NCBI RefSeq assembly: GCF_900115005.1
Contig: NZ_FOUY01000037.1
Span: forward strand, 1 to 59,995
Source: Pseudonocardia ammonioxydans
GTDB lineage: Bacteria > Actinomycetota > Actinomycetes > Mycobacteriales > Pseudonocardiaceae
Length of the DNA: 59,995 nt
Direction of reading: 5' to 3'
Positions 7,522-15,875 of this stretch are shown here, one piece after another. The position numbers and the translations under genes were made by a program. Numbering within the stretch: position 1 is the stretch's first letter; the number at the start of each line of letters is the position of its first letter. The notes under the pieces are model-generated. The model saw nothing but the letters and a program-made list of their open reading frames with translations. It searched no databases and was not told where the DNA came from.

Positions 7522-8385
7522 ATGGCAACCATCACGTACGAGGTCGGGCCGGGCGCCTACGGCATGGCGATCGACCCGGCGGGGCGGGCGTGGACCACGC
7601 TCGTCGAACGCGGTGAGCTGGCCCGTGTCGACACCGATGGAGCCCTCGACCGGTTCCCGCTCGAGGACCGGAACGCCCGGCCGATGGTGCTGGCGGCCGG
7701 CCCCGACGACGCGGTCTGGTTCAGCTGTGGCGACGGGAATCTGGGCCGGGTGGACACCACCGACACGATCTCGATGCGGTCGGTGGCCACCCCGCAGGAC
7801 TCGCCGTACGGCCTCTGCACCGGCCCCGACGACGCGTTGTGGTTCACCCTGTTGTCCGCCGATCGCGTCGGGCGCCTGGTGCCCGACGGCACGGTGGAGG
7901 AGTTCCCGCTGGCGAAGGGCGCCATGCCCTCCCTGATCACCACCGGTCCCGACGGCGCGGTCTGGTTCACCCTCAACCAGGCCGACGCCCTGGGCCGGAT
8001 CGACCCCGCCGGGCAGATCACGACCTACCCGCTGCCCACCACCGGTGCGGCGCCCGTCGGGATCCACGGCGGGCCGGACGCGGTGTGGTTCGCCGAGATC
8101 GGTGCCGGCCGAATCGGACGCATCGAACCGGACGGTCGGATCGAGGAGTTCCCGTTGCCCGACCCGGCCTGCCGCCCGCACGCCGTCGCGGCCACGGTCG
8201 ACGGCGGGTGCTGGGCGACGTTGTGGGCCACCGGCTCGGTCGTCCGGCTCGACCGCGACGGCCGGATCTCGGCCCAGGAGACATTCGGGCACGGAGCCGA
8301 ACCGCACGGCCTGGCGGTGGCCGCCGACGGCTCGGTCCGGGTGGCGCTGCAGTCCGGTCAGGTGGCGCACGTCGTCGCCGACTGA
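7522..8385 (+). CDS. Virginiamycin-B-lyase-like beta-propeller protein
   Basis: A 287-residue protein built of about seven repeats of the form GPDGAVWFT...G.IGRIDP.G.I..YPLP, the pattern of Vgb-type seven-bladed propellers. Vgb linearises streptogramin B antibiotics by C-O bond cleavage. The repeats and two loop histidines (CRPHAVA and EPHGLAV) resemble that family, but most homologues have unknown substrates, so the resistance role is only a possibility. There is no signal peptide. The ATG at 7522 has GGAAGGA upstream. The TetR remnant lies immediately upstream in the opposite direction. Confidence 0.75.
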   Translation: MATITYEVGPGAYGMAIDPAGRAWTTLVERGELARVDTDGALDRFPLEDRNARPMVLAAGPDDAVWFSCGDGNLGRVDTTDTISMRSVATPQDSPYGLCTGPDDALWFTLLSADRVGRLVPDGTVEEFPLAKGAMPSLITTGPDGAVWFTLNQADALGRIDPAGQITTYPLPTTGAAPVGIHGGPDAVWFAEIGAGRIGRIEPDGRIEEFPLPDPACRPHAVAATVDGGCWATLWATGSVVRLDRDGRISAQETFGHGAEPHGLAVAADGSVRVALQSGQVAHVVAD

Positions 8386-8520
8386 TCCGAGGGCACGGCC
8401 GGCATTGCCCGACGGCAACGACGGCGGCTCGTCCCAGAAACACGATCGTCTGCCGACGCCCGTCCGCCGGCGGTGAACATCAGTGCGAAAGCGCCCACCC
8501 GGTCTCTAGCGTCCGCTGTC

Positions 8521-9282
8521 ATGACAGAGGTGACGACACGCTCGGTCGAGTACCCGGCCGACGGCCTGACGATGGTGGGGCATCTCGCGCGGCCGGCCGG
8601 TGTCGGCCGCCGGCCCGCGGTCCTGGTCGGCCCCGAGGGGACGGGGCTCAACGACTTCCAACGCCGCCGGGCCGACGCGCTCGCCGAGCTGGGGTACGTG
8701 GCGCTGGCCTTCGACATCCACGGCGGGCGCTGGTTCAGCGACCCCGAGGAGATGCTGGCGCGCTGCATGCCGCTGCTCGCCGACCCCGACCGGATGCGGG
8801 ACATCGGCCACGCGGCACTCGACGTGCTGCACGCCGAACCGCGCACCGACCCGGACCGGATCGCCGCCATCGGTTACGGCACCGGGGGCGCCATCGGGCT
8901 GGAACTCGGGCGCGCCGGCGTCGACCTGCGCGCGATCGGGACGATCAACGCCGTGACCACGGGCCGGCCGGGCGAGGCGGCTCGCATTCGCTGTCCGGTG
9001 TGGGCCGGGGTCGGGTCCGAGGACCCGATCATGTCGCCCGCACAACGGGACGCGTTCGCCGCCGAGATGCAGGCTGCGGGCGTCGACTGGCGCCTCGTGG
9101 TCTACGGCGGTGCCCTGCACGCCTTCCACCACCCACCCACCGATCCGGACGGCACGATCTCGGCCGACGGCACGTACGGCCAGGCTCTGGTTCCCGGCGT
9201 CGCCTACCACCCGCAGCACGCGCAACGGGCCTGGCGCGACGTCGTCGGCCTGCTCGCCGAGTGCCTGCCGGTGGCGCCGTGA
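8521..9282 (+). CDS. Dienelactone-hydrolase-like protein with altered nucleophile
   Basis: A 253-residue alpha/beta hydrolase of the dienelactone hydrolase family (NDFQRRRADALAELGYVALAFDIHG, then a helix-strand core). The nucleophile elbow, normally Gly-Tyr-Cys-x-Gly-Gly, reads AIGYGTGG, so Gly120 sits where the catalytic Cys should be. The acid (Asp168 in SEDPIM) and the His (about 200, GALHAFHH) are kept. It may be inactive or use another residue. I chose ATG 8521, where family similarity starts; GTG 8473 would add 16 residues. It stands downstream of the propeller gene in the same direction. Confidence 0.75.
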   Translation: MTEVTTRSVEYPADGLTMVGHLARPAGVGRRPAVLVGPEGTGLNDFQRRRADALAELGYVALAFDIHGGRWFSDPEEMLARCMPLLADPDRMRDIGHAALDVLHAEPRTDPDRIAAIGYGTGGAIGLELGRAGVDLRAIGTINAVTTGRPGEAARIRCPVWAGVGSEDPIMSPAQRDAFAAEMQAAGVDWRLVVYGGALHAFHHPPTDPDGTISADGTYGQALVPGVAYHPQHAQRAWRDVVGLLAECLPVAP

Positions 9283-9351
9283 GCGGGGTGCACACCGCAC
9301 GACGGATCAGCGGGGAAGCACGAACGCCGGCTGCTCCCGTACGGTGACCTG

Positions 9352-10197
9352 GTGGTCGCACGCTCCGCGGTTCAGGTGGAGACGCGGCCGGAACCTGCGC
9401 TGCGGCCCTACGTCACCTCCTACGTCGGCTTCGAACTCCGCGGGTTCCCACCGGGCATCCACCTCGGCACGCCCGGCCGTTCGCTCACGGTCGTCGTCAG
9501 CCTGTCCGAGCCGCTCGACGTGGTCGCGCAGGACGGTGCCATGCCGCGCAGCGGCCGGTTCGGGGCGCTCGCCGGCGGCCTGACGTCGAGGTCGGTGGCG
9601 ATCCGGCACGACGGCAACCAGCACGGCATCCGTCTCTCGTTGACCCCGCTCGGGGCGAGAGCGATCTTCGGGATGCCGTCGGCGGCACTGGCGCACGACC
9701 TGGTCGACCTCGATGACGTCCTCGGCCGGCCCGGCGCCGAACTCGTCGACCGGATGCGCAGCGCCGCGACCTGGCCGGAACGCTTCGGCACGCTCGATGC
9801 CGTCCTGACCCGCGTGGTGGCTCGGCAACCGAGCACCGGCACCCGAACCGGGGGTACCGGGCAGCCGATCCGGCCCGAGGTCGAGGAGGCCTGGCGCCGG
9901 CTCGTCGCCCACCGCGGCCGGGTGCGGATCGGGTCCCTGGCGGCCGATCTCGGGTGGAGTCGACGGCACCTCGGTGACAACTTCCGCACGGAGATCGGGC
10001 TCTCGCCGAAGGAGGTCGCCCGCATCCTGACCTTCGAGCACGCCCATGAGCTGGCGACCGCGACAAACCCTCGGTCGTGGACCGCCGTATCAGCCGCCGC
10101 CGGCTACGCCGACCAGGCACATCTCGTGCGAACCTGGCGCGAGTTCACCGGTCGTGCGCCCACGACCTGGCGTCGCGGCGAGGTGCTCCCGGCGTAG
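9352..10197 (+). CDS. AraC-family transcriptional regulator
   Basis: A 281-residue regulator. Residues 1 to about 150 form a cupin-like sensing domain (RPYVTSYVGFELRGFPPGIH, RSLTVVVSLSEPL, HGIRLSLTPLGARAIFG). Residues about 190-281 form the AraC double helix-turn-helix (RIGSLAADLGWSRRHLGDNF, SAAAGYADQAHLVRTWREF, GRAPTTWRR). The start is GTG at 9352. It probably controls the neighbouring hydrolase and cupin genes in the cassette; the inducer is unknown. Confidence 0.88.
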   Translation: MVARSAVQVETRPEPALRPYVTSYVGFELRGFPPGIHLGTPGRSLTVVVSLSEPLDVVAQDGAMPRSGRFGALAGGLTSRSVAIRHDGNQHGIRLSLTPLGARAIFGMPSAALAHDLVDLDDVLGRPGAELVDRMRSAATWPERFGTLDAVLTRVVARQPSTGTRTGGTGQPIRPEVEEAWRRLVAHRGRVRIGSLAADLGWSRRHLGDNFRTEIGLSPKEVARILTFEHAHELATATNPRSWTAVSAAAGYADQAHLVRTWREFTGRAPTTWRRGEVLPA

Positions 10198-10214
10198 GAG
10201 CACCGGGGCCACGA

Positions 10215-10643
10215 TCACCGCGGGCGGTGCTCCGTGCCGACGCCCGGGGTGATCGTCAGAATGCGGGCGGCCCCGTCGACGTCCACCGCGTGCCACACAC
10301 CGGCCGGGTTCACGGTGGCCTCGCCGGGGCGCAGCACGACCTGCTCGGCGGGCCCCCCGACGTCACGCACCACGGTGACCGTGCCGCTGACGCACACGAC
10401 GACCTCGTCTCCGGCCGGATGGCGCTCCCAGTGGTCACCCGGCCCTTCCTCATCGATCAGGACCACCATGCGGCCCTCGATGCCGTCCTCGGCGACGGCG
10501 TCGCCGTAGGCCTGGAGCACGGCGGGGTCGAAGGCGAACCCGTCGATCGGCCGAGCACGGGAACCGAGGCCGAGGTGCAGCGGCGTGGTCGACAGGTCGA
10601 TGGCGTTGCGTTCGTCGTCGAGGAGCTTCATGCGCTGCAGCAT
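10215..10643 (-). CDS. Cupin-domain protein
   Basis: A 142-residue single-cupin protein. Cupin motif 1 is seen as DHWERHPAGDEVVVCVSGTV and motif 2 as EATVNPAGVWHAVDV, with the metal-type His/Glu residues. Such small cupins are sugar or metal-binding proteins or isomerases; no specific reaction can be assigned. It converges on the AraC gene (17 bp between stops) and is the last gene of the accessory cassette before rplY. Confidence 0.8.
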   Translation of the reverse strand: MLQRMKLLDDERNAIDLSTTPLHLGLGSRARPIDGFAFDPAVLQAYGDAVAEDGIEGRMVVLIDEEGPGDHWERHPAGDEVVVCVSGTVTVVRDVGGPAEQVVLRPGEATVNPAGVWHAVDVDGAARILTITPGVGTEHRPR

Positions 10644-10816
10644 CGCAAGGCCACTCCCGCGCGGCCTTGAACAAATGGGAGGCGCCGGGCGACGATCGGC
10701 ACCCGGCTCGCGCCACCCGCCGGCGGCACCGGGTCACCCCGCCTCACACCGAGCGGCGACAGGCACCGTCCGCGCCGTTGCGGGCGGGGGCCTCAGGGTG
10801 TAGTGGAGCGGTCGCG

Positions 10817-10864
10817 TAGACTCCTCCCATCTCCGCGGCGAGGGCGGGTGCACGCTGACCCGCC
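10817..10864 (+). promoter_or_regulatory. -10 box and leader hairpin of rplY-pth
   Basis: TAGACT at 10817-10822 fits a -10 element about 118 bp before the rplY start. It is followed by the inverted repeat GGCGGGT / ACCCGCC (10843-10849 and 10858-10864), which would fold in the leader. There is no T-run. The rest of 10644-10940 holds no gene that I can see. Confidence 0.35.
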
Positions 10865-10940
10865 GTGATCGACGTGGGCCGATCCCGGTCGGCTCCTCGC
10901 CGCGCGCCCTTCCGCAGCACGATCGACGAGGAGCACTCCC

Positions 10941-11627
10941 GTGGCCCAGACCCGCATTCCCGCCGAGACCCGGACCGAGTTCGGCAAGGGCGCCGCCCGC
11001 CGCACCCGCCGCGCCGGCAAGATCCCCGCCGTCCTCTACGGGCACGGCACCGACCCGGTGCACCTGTCGCTGCCGTCGCTCGAGTTCGCCGCCGTGGTCC
11101 GTGAGCAGGGCCGCAACGCCGTGCTCGAGCTCGACGTGGCCGGCAGCAGGCCGCAGCTGGCGCTGACCAAGACCGTCGTCGTGCACCCGCTGCGCCCCTA
11201 CGTCGAGCACGTCGACCTGCTCGTGATCAAGCGGGGCGAGAAGGTCGAGGTCGAGCTCGACGTCGTCGTCACCGGCGACGCCGCCCCGGGCTCCCTGGTC
11301 ACCCAGGACATGAACACCGTCGTCGTCGAGGCGGACGCGCTCAACATCCCGGAGAACATCGAGGTCTCCGTCGAGGACGCCGAGATCGGCACCCAGTACT
11401 TCGCCAAGGACCTGGTCCTGCCGAAGGGCGTCGAGCTGCGCACCGACGAGGAGTACCTGGTCGTGCAGGTCGTCCCGGCGCCGACCGAGGAGGACCTCGA
11501 GGCCGAGGTCGACACCGAGGGTGCCGGCGTCGTCGAGGAGCCCTCGGACGACGAGCAGGCCGCCGAGGCCTCGGAGCAGGCCGAGGCCTCCTCCGAGGAG
11601 TCCTCCGAAGGTTCCTCCGAGCAGTGA
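10941..11627 (+). CDS. rplY: Ribosomal protein bL25, CTC (TL5) form
   Basis: A 228-residue 5S-rRNA-binding ribosomal protein of the long CTC form. The N-terminal L25 domain (about 1-95; TEFGKGAARRTRRAGKIPAV, LYGHGTDPVHL) is followed by the TL5 C-terminal beta domain. A tail of about 45 residues is almost only Glu, Ser, Ala and Asp and probably disordered; similar acidic tails occur in other actinobacteria. The GTG start at 10941 has GAGGAG upstream. The stop overlaps the pth start (GTGA). In mycobacteria prs, rplY and pth lie together; here about 6 kb of other genes separate prs from rplY. Confidence 0.95.
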   Translation: MAQTRIPAETRTEFGKGAARRTRRAGKIPAVLYGHGTDPVHLSLPSLEFAAVVREQGRNAVLELDVAGSRPQLALTKTVVVHPLRPYVEHVDLLVIKRGEKVEVELDVVVTGDAAPGSLVTQDMNTVVVEADALNIPENIEVSVEDAEIGTQYFAKDLVLPKGVELRTDEEYLVVQVVPAPTEEDLEAEVDTEGAGVVEEPSDDEQAAEASEQAEASSEESSEGSSEQ

Positions 11628-12217
11628 GTCCCGCGCCGGGCCCCGCTCTGGTGGTCGGGCTCGGCAACCCGGGCCCGGAGTACGCCGAGACCCGGCACAA
11701 CGTCGGTACCCACGTCGCCGCGCTGCTGGCGTCGCGGGCCGGCGCGGGCCGGTTCTCGGTGCACAAGCGGACGAACTCCGACGTCGCCCAGGGCCGGCTC
11801 GCCGGCCGGCCGGTGACCGTGGCCGTCCCGCGGACGTACATGAACGTCTCGGGCGGCCCGGTCGCCGGGCTCGTGAAGTACTTCTCGGTCCCGCCGACCG
11901 AGGTGATCGTCGTCCACGACGAGCTGGATCTCGAGTTCGGCGTCGTCCGGCTCAAGCGCGGCGGCGGCGAGGGCGGGCACAACGGCCTGCGCTCGATCAG
12001 CCGCTCGCTGGGGACGAAGGACTACCTGCGGGTGCGGTTCGGGATCGGGCGCCCGCCGGGGCGCCAGGACCCGGCGGACTACGTGCTCAAGCGCTTCTCG
12101 GGCGCCGAGAAGCGCGAGCTCGACCTGGGGCTCGACCTGGCCGCCGACGCCGCCGAGGCGTTGCTGGCCGACGGGCTGGAGCCGGCGCAGAACCGGTTCC
12201 ACCCGCTCTCCGGCTGA
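11624..12217 (+). CDS. pth: Peptidyl-tRNA hydrolase
   Basis: A 197-residue cytoplasmic enzyme that recycles peptidyl-tRNA dropped by ribosomes. The catalytic His25 lies in TRHNVG. Substrate-binding Asn15 (GLGNPGPEYAETRHN), Asn74 (TYMNVSG), Asp99 (VVHDELDL) and Asn120 (GGHNGLRSI) are all present. Length is normal. The GTG start overlaps the rplY stop, so translation is coupled to a ribosomal protein. A strong hairpin follows the gene. Confidence 0.96.
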   Translation: MSPAPGPALVVGLGNPGPEYAETRHNVGTHVAALLASRAGAGRFSVHKRTNSDVAQGRLAGRPVTVAVPRTYMNVSGGPVAGLVKYFSVPPTEVIVVHDELDLEFGVVRLKRGGGEGGHNGLRSISRSLGTKDYLRVRFGIGRPPGRQDPADYVLKRFSGAEKRELDLGLDLAADAAEALLADGLEPAQNRFHPLSG

Positions 12218-12299
12218 GCAGGGCACGCCCGGCGCCCAGCCCTCCCGGCCCGCGCGCCGTCCCGCGCCCGCCTCCCCGCCCCGGCTGTTCCGGCTCCCA

Positions 12300-12338
12300 G
12301 GGGCACCCTCGTAGCGCCATGTGCCCCGAGGGTGCCCC
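12300..12338. terminator. 12-bp perfect hairpin between convergent pth and acyl-AMP ligase
   Basis: GGGGCACCCTCG (12300-12311) pairs perfectly with CGAGGGTGCCCC (12327-12338) around a 15-nt loop. It lies between two convergent genes and can stop both, as GC-rich hairpins without a T-run do in actinobacteria. The same GGGGCACCC core recurs many times at 14130-14326. Confidence 0.65.
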
Positions 12339-12370
12339 CGGGAGCAGGGCCGGAGGGCACGCGGGCCCGC

Positions 12371-14053
12371 TCAGCCCCGGGTGCTCAGCAGGTCGGCGGT
12401 CGCCGCGCGGCGCACCTTGCCCGACGGCGTCTTCGGCAGGCTGCCGGGCGCCAGCACCGCCACCTCGGCCGGGCGCACCCCGACCGCCGACACCACGCGC
12501 CGGATGACCTCGTCGCGCACCGCCTTCACCGCCTCGGCGTCGTCGACCGCCTTCGCCTCGACGGCGACGGCGAACGACTCCCGGTGCCGGCCCTGCCCGG
12601 CGGCGATCCGGACGGCGACGGTGTTCCCCGCGCGCACGCCGTCGGCCGCACCCGCCGCCCGCTCGATGTCGGTCGGGTAGATGTTGCGCCCGCCCATGAT
12701 GATCACGTCCTTGGTGCGGCCGCAGACGACGACGGCACCGCCGGGGGTCAGGTACCCCTCGTCTCCGGTGTCGAACCAGCCCGCACCGTCCTGCGTGGAC
12801 ACCGGGCCCTCGACGGTCAGGTAACCGGGCGTCACCGCCTCCCCGCGCAGGTGCAGCGCACCGACCTCGCGCGGGCCCAGCTCCCGCCCGCCGGGGCCGA
12901 CCACCCGCACCTCGATGCCCGGCAGCGGCGGTCCGAGCTCCGGGAACGCGCGGGCCGGGGCCGAACCCGCCGGCGTCGCCCGCCGGTGCGCCTCCAGGGA
13001 CTCGGCGTCCACCCGATCCACCACCAGTCCGGTGTGGACGGGCGCGAAGGCGACGCCGAGCGCGGTCTCGGCCATCCCGTAGGCGCAGAGCACCGACTCC
13101 GGCCGCAGCCCGAACCGGGCTCCTGCCGTGGTGAAGGCCTCGACGGCGTCCGGGTCGACCGGCTCGGCGCCGTTCAGCGCGATCCGCAGCGAGGACAGGT
13201 CGAGCTCGCCGTCGTCGACCCGGGCCAGCTGGCGGGCCAGCACGGCGTAGGCGAAGTTCGGGGCGGCGGTGACCGTGCCGCCGTAACGCGAGATCAGCTC
13301 GGCCCACAGCCGGGGCCGGCCCAGGAAGTCGGCCGGGGTGACCGTGACCAGGTCCAGCCCGACCGTCATCGGCACGGTCAGGAACCCGACCATCCCCATG
13401 TCGTGGAACAGCGGCAGCCACGACACCATCCGGTCGGTGGCGACGTCCAGTTCGGACGCGGCGACCATCGCGGTGATGTTGGCGTGCAGGTTGGCGTGGG
13501 TGATCCGCACGGCCTTCGGCGTCGCGGTCGAGCCGCTGGTGAGCTGCAGCAGCGCCGTGTCGTGCTCGTCGGCCACCTCCGCCGACGCGGTGAACGCCTC
13601 CGCGTCGCCGGCCAGCGAGTCCAGGGTGCGGAACGGGATGCCCTGCTCGGTCAGGACCGGGGCGAGCGCGTCGAACGGCGGGCCGAGCAGCACCAGCGAC
13701 GCGTCGATCATCTTCAGGGTGGCGACGGTGTCGGCCGCCCATTCCGCGAGGTCAGTGCGGGGGGTGGGCTGGTGCAGCATCGTCACGCTGCCCCCGCACA
13801 GCCACACCGCCTGTGCCACCGGCGCGATCGACGCCGGCTCACCGGCCAGCACGCCGATCGCCCCACCGAACGGGAGCGCCGGTTCGTCCGCCTCCCCGGG
13901 CCTGCGCAGCGCGTCCGCGGCCGCCCGGGCCTCGCGGTGCACCTCGGCCCAGGACCGCCGCACCGGCTCGTGCGGCTCGCCCGTCGTCATTCCGCGCAGA
14001 TCCCGGTCGGGACCGGTCGCGGACTCCAGCAGGGTCGCCAGGAAGCGGGACAT
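12371..14053 (-). CDS. Pks16/FadD-like acyl-AMP ligase
   Basis: A 560-residue adenylate-forming enzyme closely resembling mycobacterial Pks16 (Rv1013), which also sits beside pth. It opens MSRFLATLLESATG and GMTTGEPHEPVRRSW. The ATP loop is LQLTSGSTATPKAVRITHAN. Further motifs are SWLPLFHDMGMVGF, AYGMAET, GWFDTGDEGYL, and GRTKDVIIMGGRNIYPTDIE typical of fatty-acyl-AMP ligases. The catalytic Lys lies in LPKTPSGKVRR. It should activate a fatty acid; whether it passes it to CoA or a carrier is unknown. The reading frame is open far upstream, but similarity starts at ATG 14053, where the codon pattern also changes. Confidence 0.88.
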   Translation of the reverse strand: MSRFLATLLESATGPDRDLRGMTTGEPHEPVRRSWAEVHREARAAADALRRPGEADEPALPFGGAIGVLAGEPASIAPVAQAVWLCGGSVTMLHQPTPRTDLAEWAADTVATLKMIDASLVLLGPPFDALAPVLTEQGIPFRTLDSLAGDAEAFTASAEVADEHDTALLQLTSGSTATPKAVRITHANLHANITAMVAASELDVATDRMVSWLPLFHDMGMVGFLTVPMTVGLDLVTVTPADFLGRPRLWAELISRYGGTVTAAPNFAYAVLARQLARVDDGELDLSSLRIALNGAEPVDPDAVEAFTTAGARFGLRPESVLCAYGMAETALGVAFAPVHTGLVVDRVDAESLEAHRRATPAGSAPARAFPELGPPLPGIEVRVVGPGGRELGPREVGALHLRGEAVTPGYLTVEGPVSTQDGAGWFDTGDEGYLTPGGAVVVCGRTKDVIIMGGRNIYPTDIERAAGAADGVRAGNTVAVRIAAGQGRHRESFAVAVEAKAVDDAEAVKAVRDEVIRRVVSAVGVRPAEVAVLAPGSLPKTPSGKVRRAATADLLSTRG

Positions 14054-14129
14054 GGCCCCGACAGTAGCGACGAACCGTGCCCGCCCACCGCACCCGCACC
14101 CCCGACGGCCGGGGCCACGAGCGCTCCGA

Positions 14130-14326
14130 GGGGCACCCCCGGGGCACCCGGCGCCCCCCGGGGCACCCCCGCGGAACCGGCCCTCGGGCACCCAGCGCTT
14201 CCGGGGGCGCCCTCGAGGCACCCGGCGCCCCCAGGGGCACCCCCGCGGAACCGGCCCTCCCGGCGCCCAGTCCCCAGGGGCACCCTCGGGGCACCCAGCG
14301 CTCCCGGGGGCACCCTCGGGGCACCC
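14130..14326. repeat. Irregular array of GGGGCACCC repeats (gene-free 14054-14449)
   Basis: The 396-bp gap between the divergent ligase and M20 genes is filled by imperfect G-rich repeats. GGGGCACCC starts at 14130, 14141, 14160, 14234, 14277, 14288, 14307 and 14318, with degenerate copies between. A 26-bp unit (14160-14185) is repeated exactly 74 bp later (14234-14259). CTCCCGGGGGCACCCTCG (14301-14318) is the exact reverse complement of 12328-12345 next to the pth hairpin. Neighbouring units can fold into GGGGC-GCCCC stems. No coding frame is convincing here. Confidence 0.7.
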
Positions 14327-14449
14327 GGGCGCGCTCCGGAGTGCCCCCGGAACGCTCGGCGAGCCCCGGGGTGTCCCCTCGCGAACCCGGCCCGGCGCGG
14401 CGGGGCGAGGAGGCGGCGGGGGCGGGCGCGCGGCGTAGCATCCGGTCCC

Positions 14450-15817
14450 ATGGCAGGTCAGCAGAGCACCCCACCGCCCGCCGAGCTCGCCGAGGCCGTC
14501 GCGGCGGTGCTGCCCGGGGCGCGGACCGATCTGGAGACGCTGGTCCGCATCCCGAGCATCTGGGCCGACCCGGCGCACGCCGAGGACACCCGCCGCAGCG
14601 CCGAGGCCGTCGCCGGGCTGGCCCGCGACGCCGGTGCCGCCGAGGTCCGGACCATCGCCGCGGAGGGCGGCGCGCCCGCCGTCGTCGCGCACTGGCCCGC
14701 CCCCGAGGGCATGCCGACGGTCATGCTCTACGCCCACCACGACGTCCAGCCCACCGGCGGCGACGACCAGTGGAGCAGCCCGCCGTTCGAGCCGACCGAG
14801 CGGGACGGGCGGCTCTACGGCCGCGGCGCCGCCGACGACAAGGCCGGCGTCATGACCCACCTCGCGGTGCTGCGCGCCTACGGCGGCACGCCGCCGGTCG
14901 GGGTCGTGCTGTTCGTCGAGGGCGAGGAGGAGTCCGGCTCCCCCACCCTCACCGCGCTGCTGGAGCAGCACCGCGACCGGCTCGCCGCGGACGTCATCGT
15001 GATCGCCGACGCGGCCAACCCGGCCGTCGACGTCCCCGCGCTGACGACCAGCCTGCGCGGGCTGGTCGACGTCGTCGTCGACGTGTCGATGCTGGAGCGC
15101 CCGGCGCACTCCGGGGTCTACGGCGGCCCGGTCGGCGACGCGCTCACCGCGCTGTGCCGCACGCTGGCCACCCTGCACGACGACAAGGGCGACGTCGCCG
15201 TCCCCGGCCTGGTGCGCGGCAGCTCCGACGCGCCCGACCCGGACGAGGCGACCTACCGCAGCGATGCCGGCCTGCTCGACGGCGTCGAGTTCCTCGGCAC
15301 CGGCAGCATCCCGGACCGGGTCAACCACGCCCCGGCCGTCGCGGTGCTCGGCCTCGACGCCCCGCGGGTCGCCGAGGCCGCGAACGTGCTGATCCCCCGG
15401 GCCCGGGCGATGGTCAGCATGCGGCTGGCCCCCGGCCAGGACGCGCTCGAGGCCCGGCAGGCCCTGACCGAGCACCTGGAGCGGAACGTGCCGTGGGGTG
15501 CGCACGTGTCGGTGACGCCCGGCAGCGGGGTCGCCGAGCCGTTCAGCCTCTCTTCCACCGGCGAGGTGTACGACCATGCGCGGGCGGCGTTCTCCTCCGC
15601 CTACGGCACCGCGGCGGTGGAGACCGGGATCGGCGGCTCGATCCCGTTCATCGCCGAGTTCGCGCGGTCGTTCCCGGGTGCGGCGGTGCTGGTGACCGGG
15701 GTCGGCGACCCGGCCAGCCGCTGGCACGGCATCGACGAGAGCCTGCACCTGGAGATGTTCGGCAAGGGCGTGCTCGCCGAGGCGCTGCTGCTGCACCGGC
15801 TGGCCGGCCGGGCCTGA
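14450..15817 (+). CDS. M20-family metallopeptidase (dipeptidase)
   Basis: A 455-residue cytoplasmic zinc peptidase of the CNDP/DapE-like M20 family. Metal and catalytic motifs are YAHHDVQP (His96, Asp98), GRGAADDKAG (bridging Asp129) and EGEEESGSP (Glu159-160). The lid domain follows, with ERPAHSGVYGG, and a final metal-site His lies in SRWHGIDES. The ATG at 14450 has no ribosome site, but TAGCAT (14436-14441) ends 8 nt before it, so the mRNA is probably leaderless. Substrate is unproven. Confidence 0.9.
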   Translation: MAGQQSTPPPAELAEAVAAVLPGARTDLETLVRIPSIWADPAHAEDTRRSAEAVAGLARDAGAAEVRTIAAEGGAPAVVAHWPAPEGMPTVMLYAHHDVQPTGGDDQWSSPPFEPTERDGRLYGRGAADDKAGVMTHLAVLRAYGGTPPVGVVLFVEGEEESGSPTLTALLEQHRDRLAADVIVIADAANPAVDVPALTTSLRGLVDVVVDVSMLERPAHSGVYGGPVGDALTALCRTLATLHDDKGDVAVPGLVRGSSDAPDPDEATYRSDAGLLDGVEFLGTGSIPDRVNHAPAVAVLGLDAPRVAEAANVLIPRARAMVSMRLAPGQDALEARQALTEHLERNVPWGAHVSVTPGSGVAEPFSLSSTGEVYDHARAAFSSAYGTAAVETGIGGSIPFIAEFARSFPGAAVLVTGVGDPASRWHGIDESLHLEMFGKGVLAEALLLHRLAGRA

Positions 15818-15875
15818 CGACCGGCCCGGGACGGCCGCCCGCATGCGGCGCGGCCCGACCGGGTATCCAGGACCC

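Noticed and set aside
8473..8520. Start of the dienelactone-hydrolase-like gene at GTG 8473
   Set aside because: The 16 extra residues show no family similarity and there is no ribosome site; ATG 8521 fits better.
14130..14326. CRISPR array
   Set aside because: Unit spacing is irregular (11 to 74 bp), units are degenerate and G-rich, spacers are not of uniform size, and no cas genes are near.
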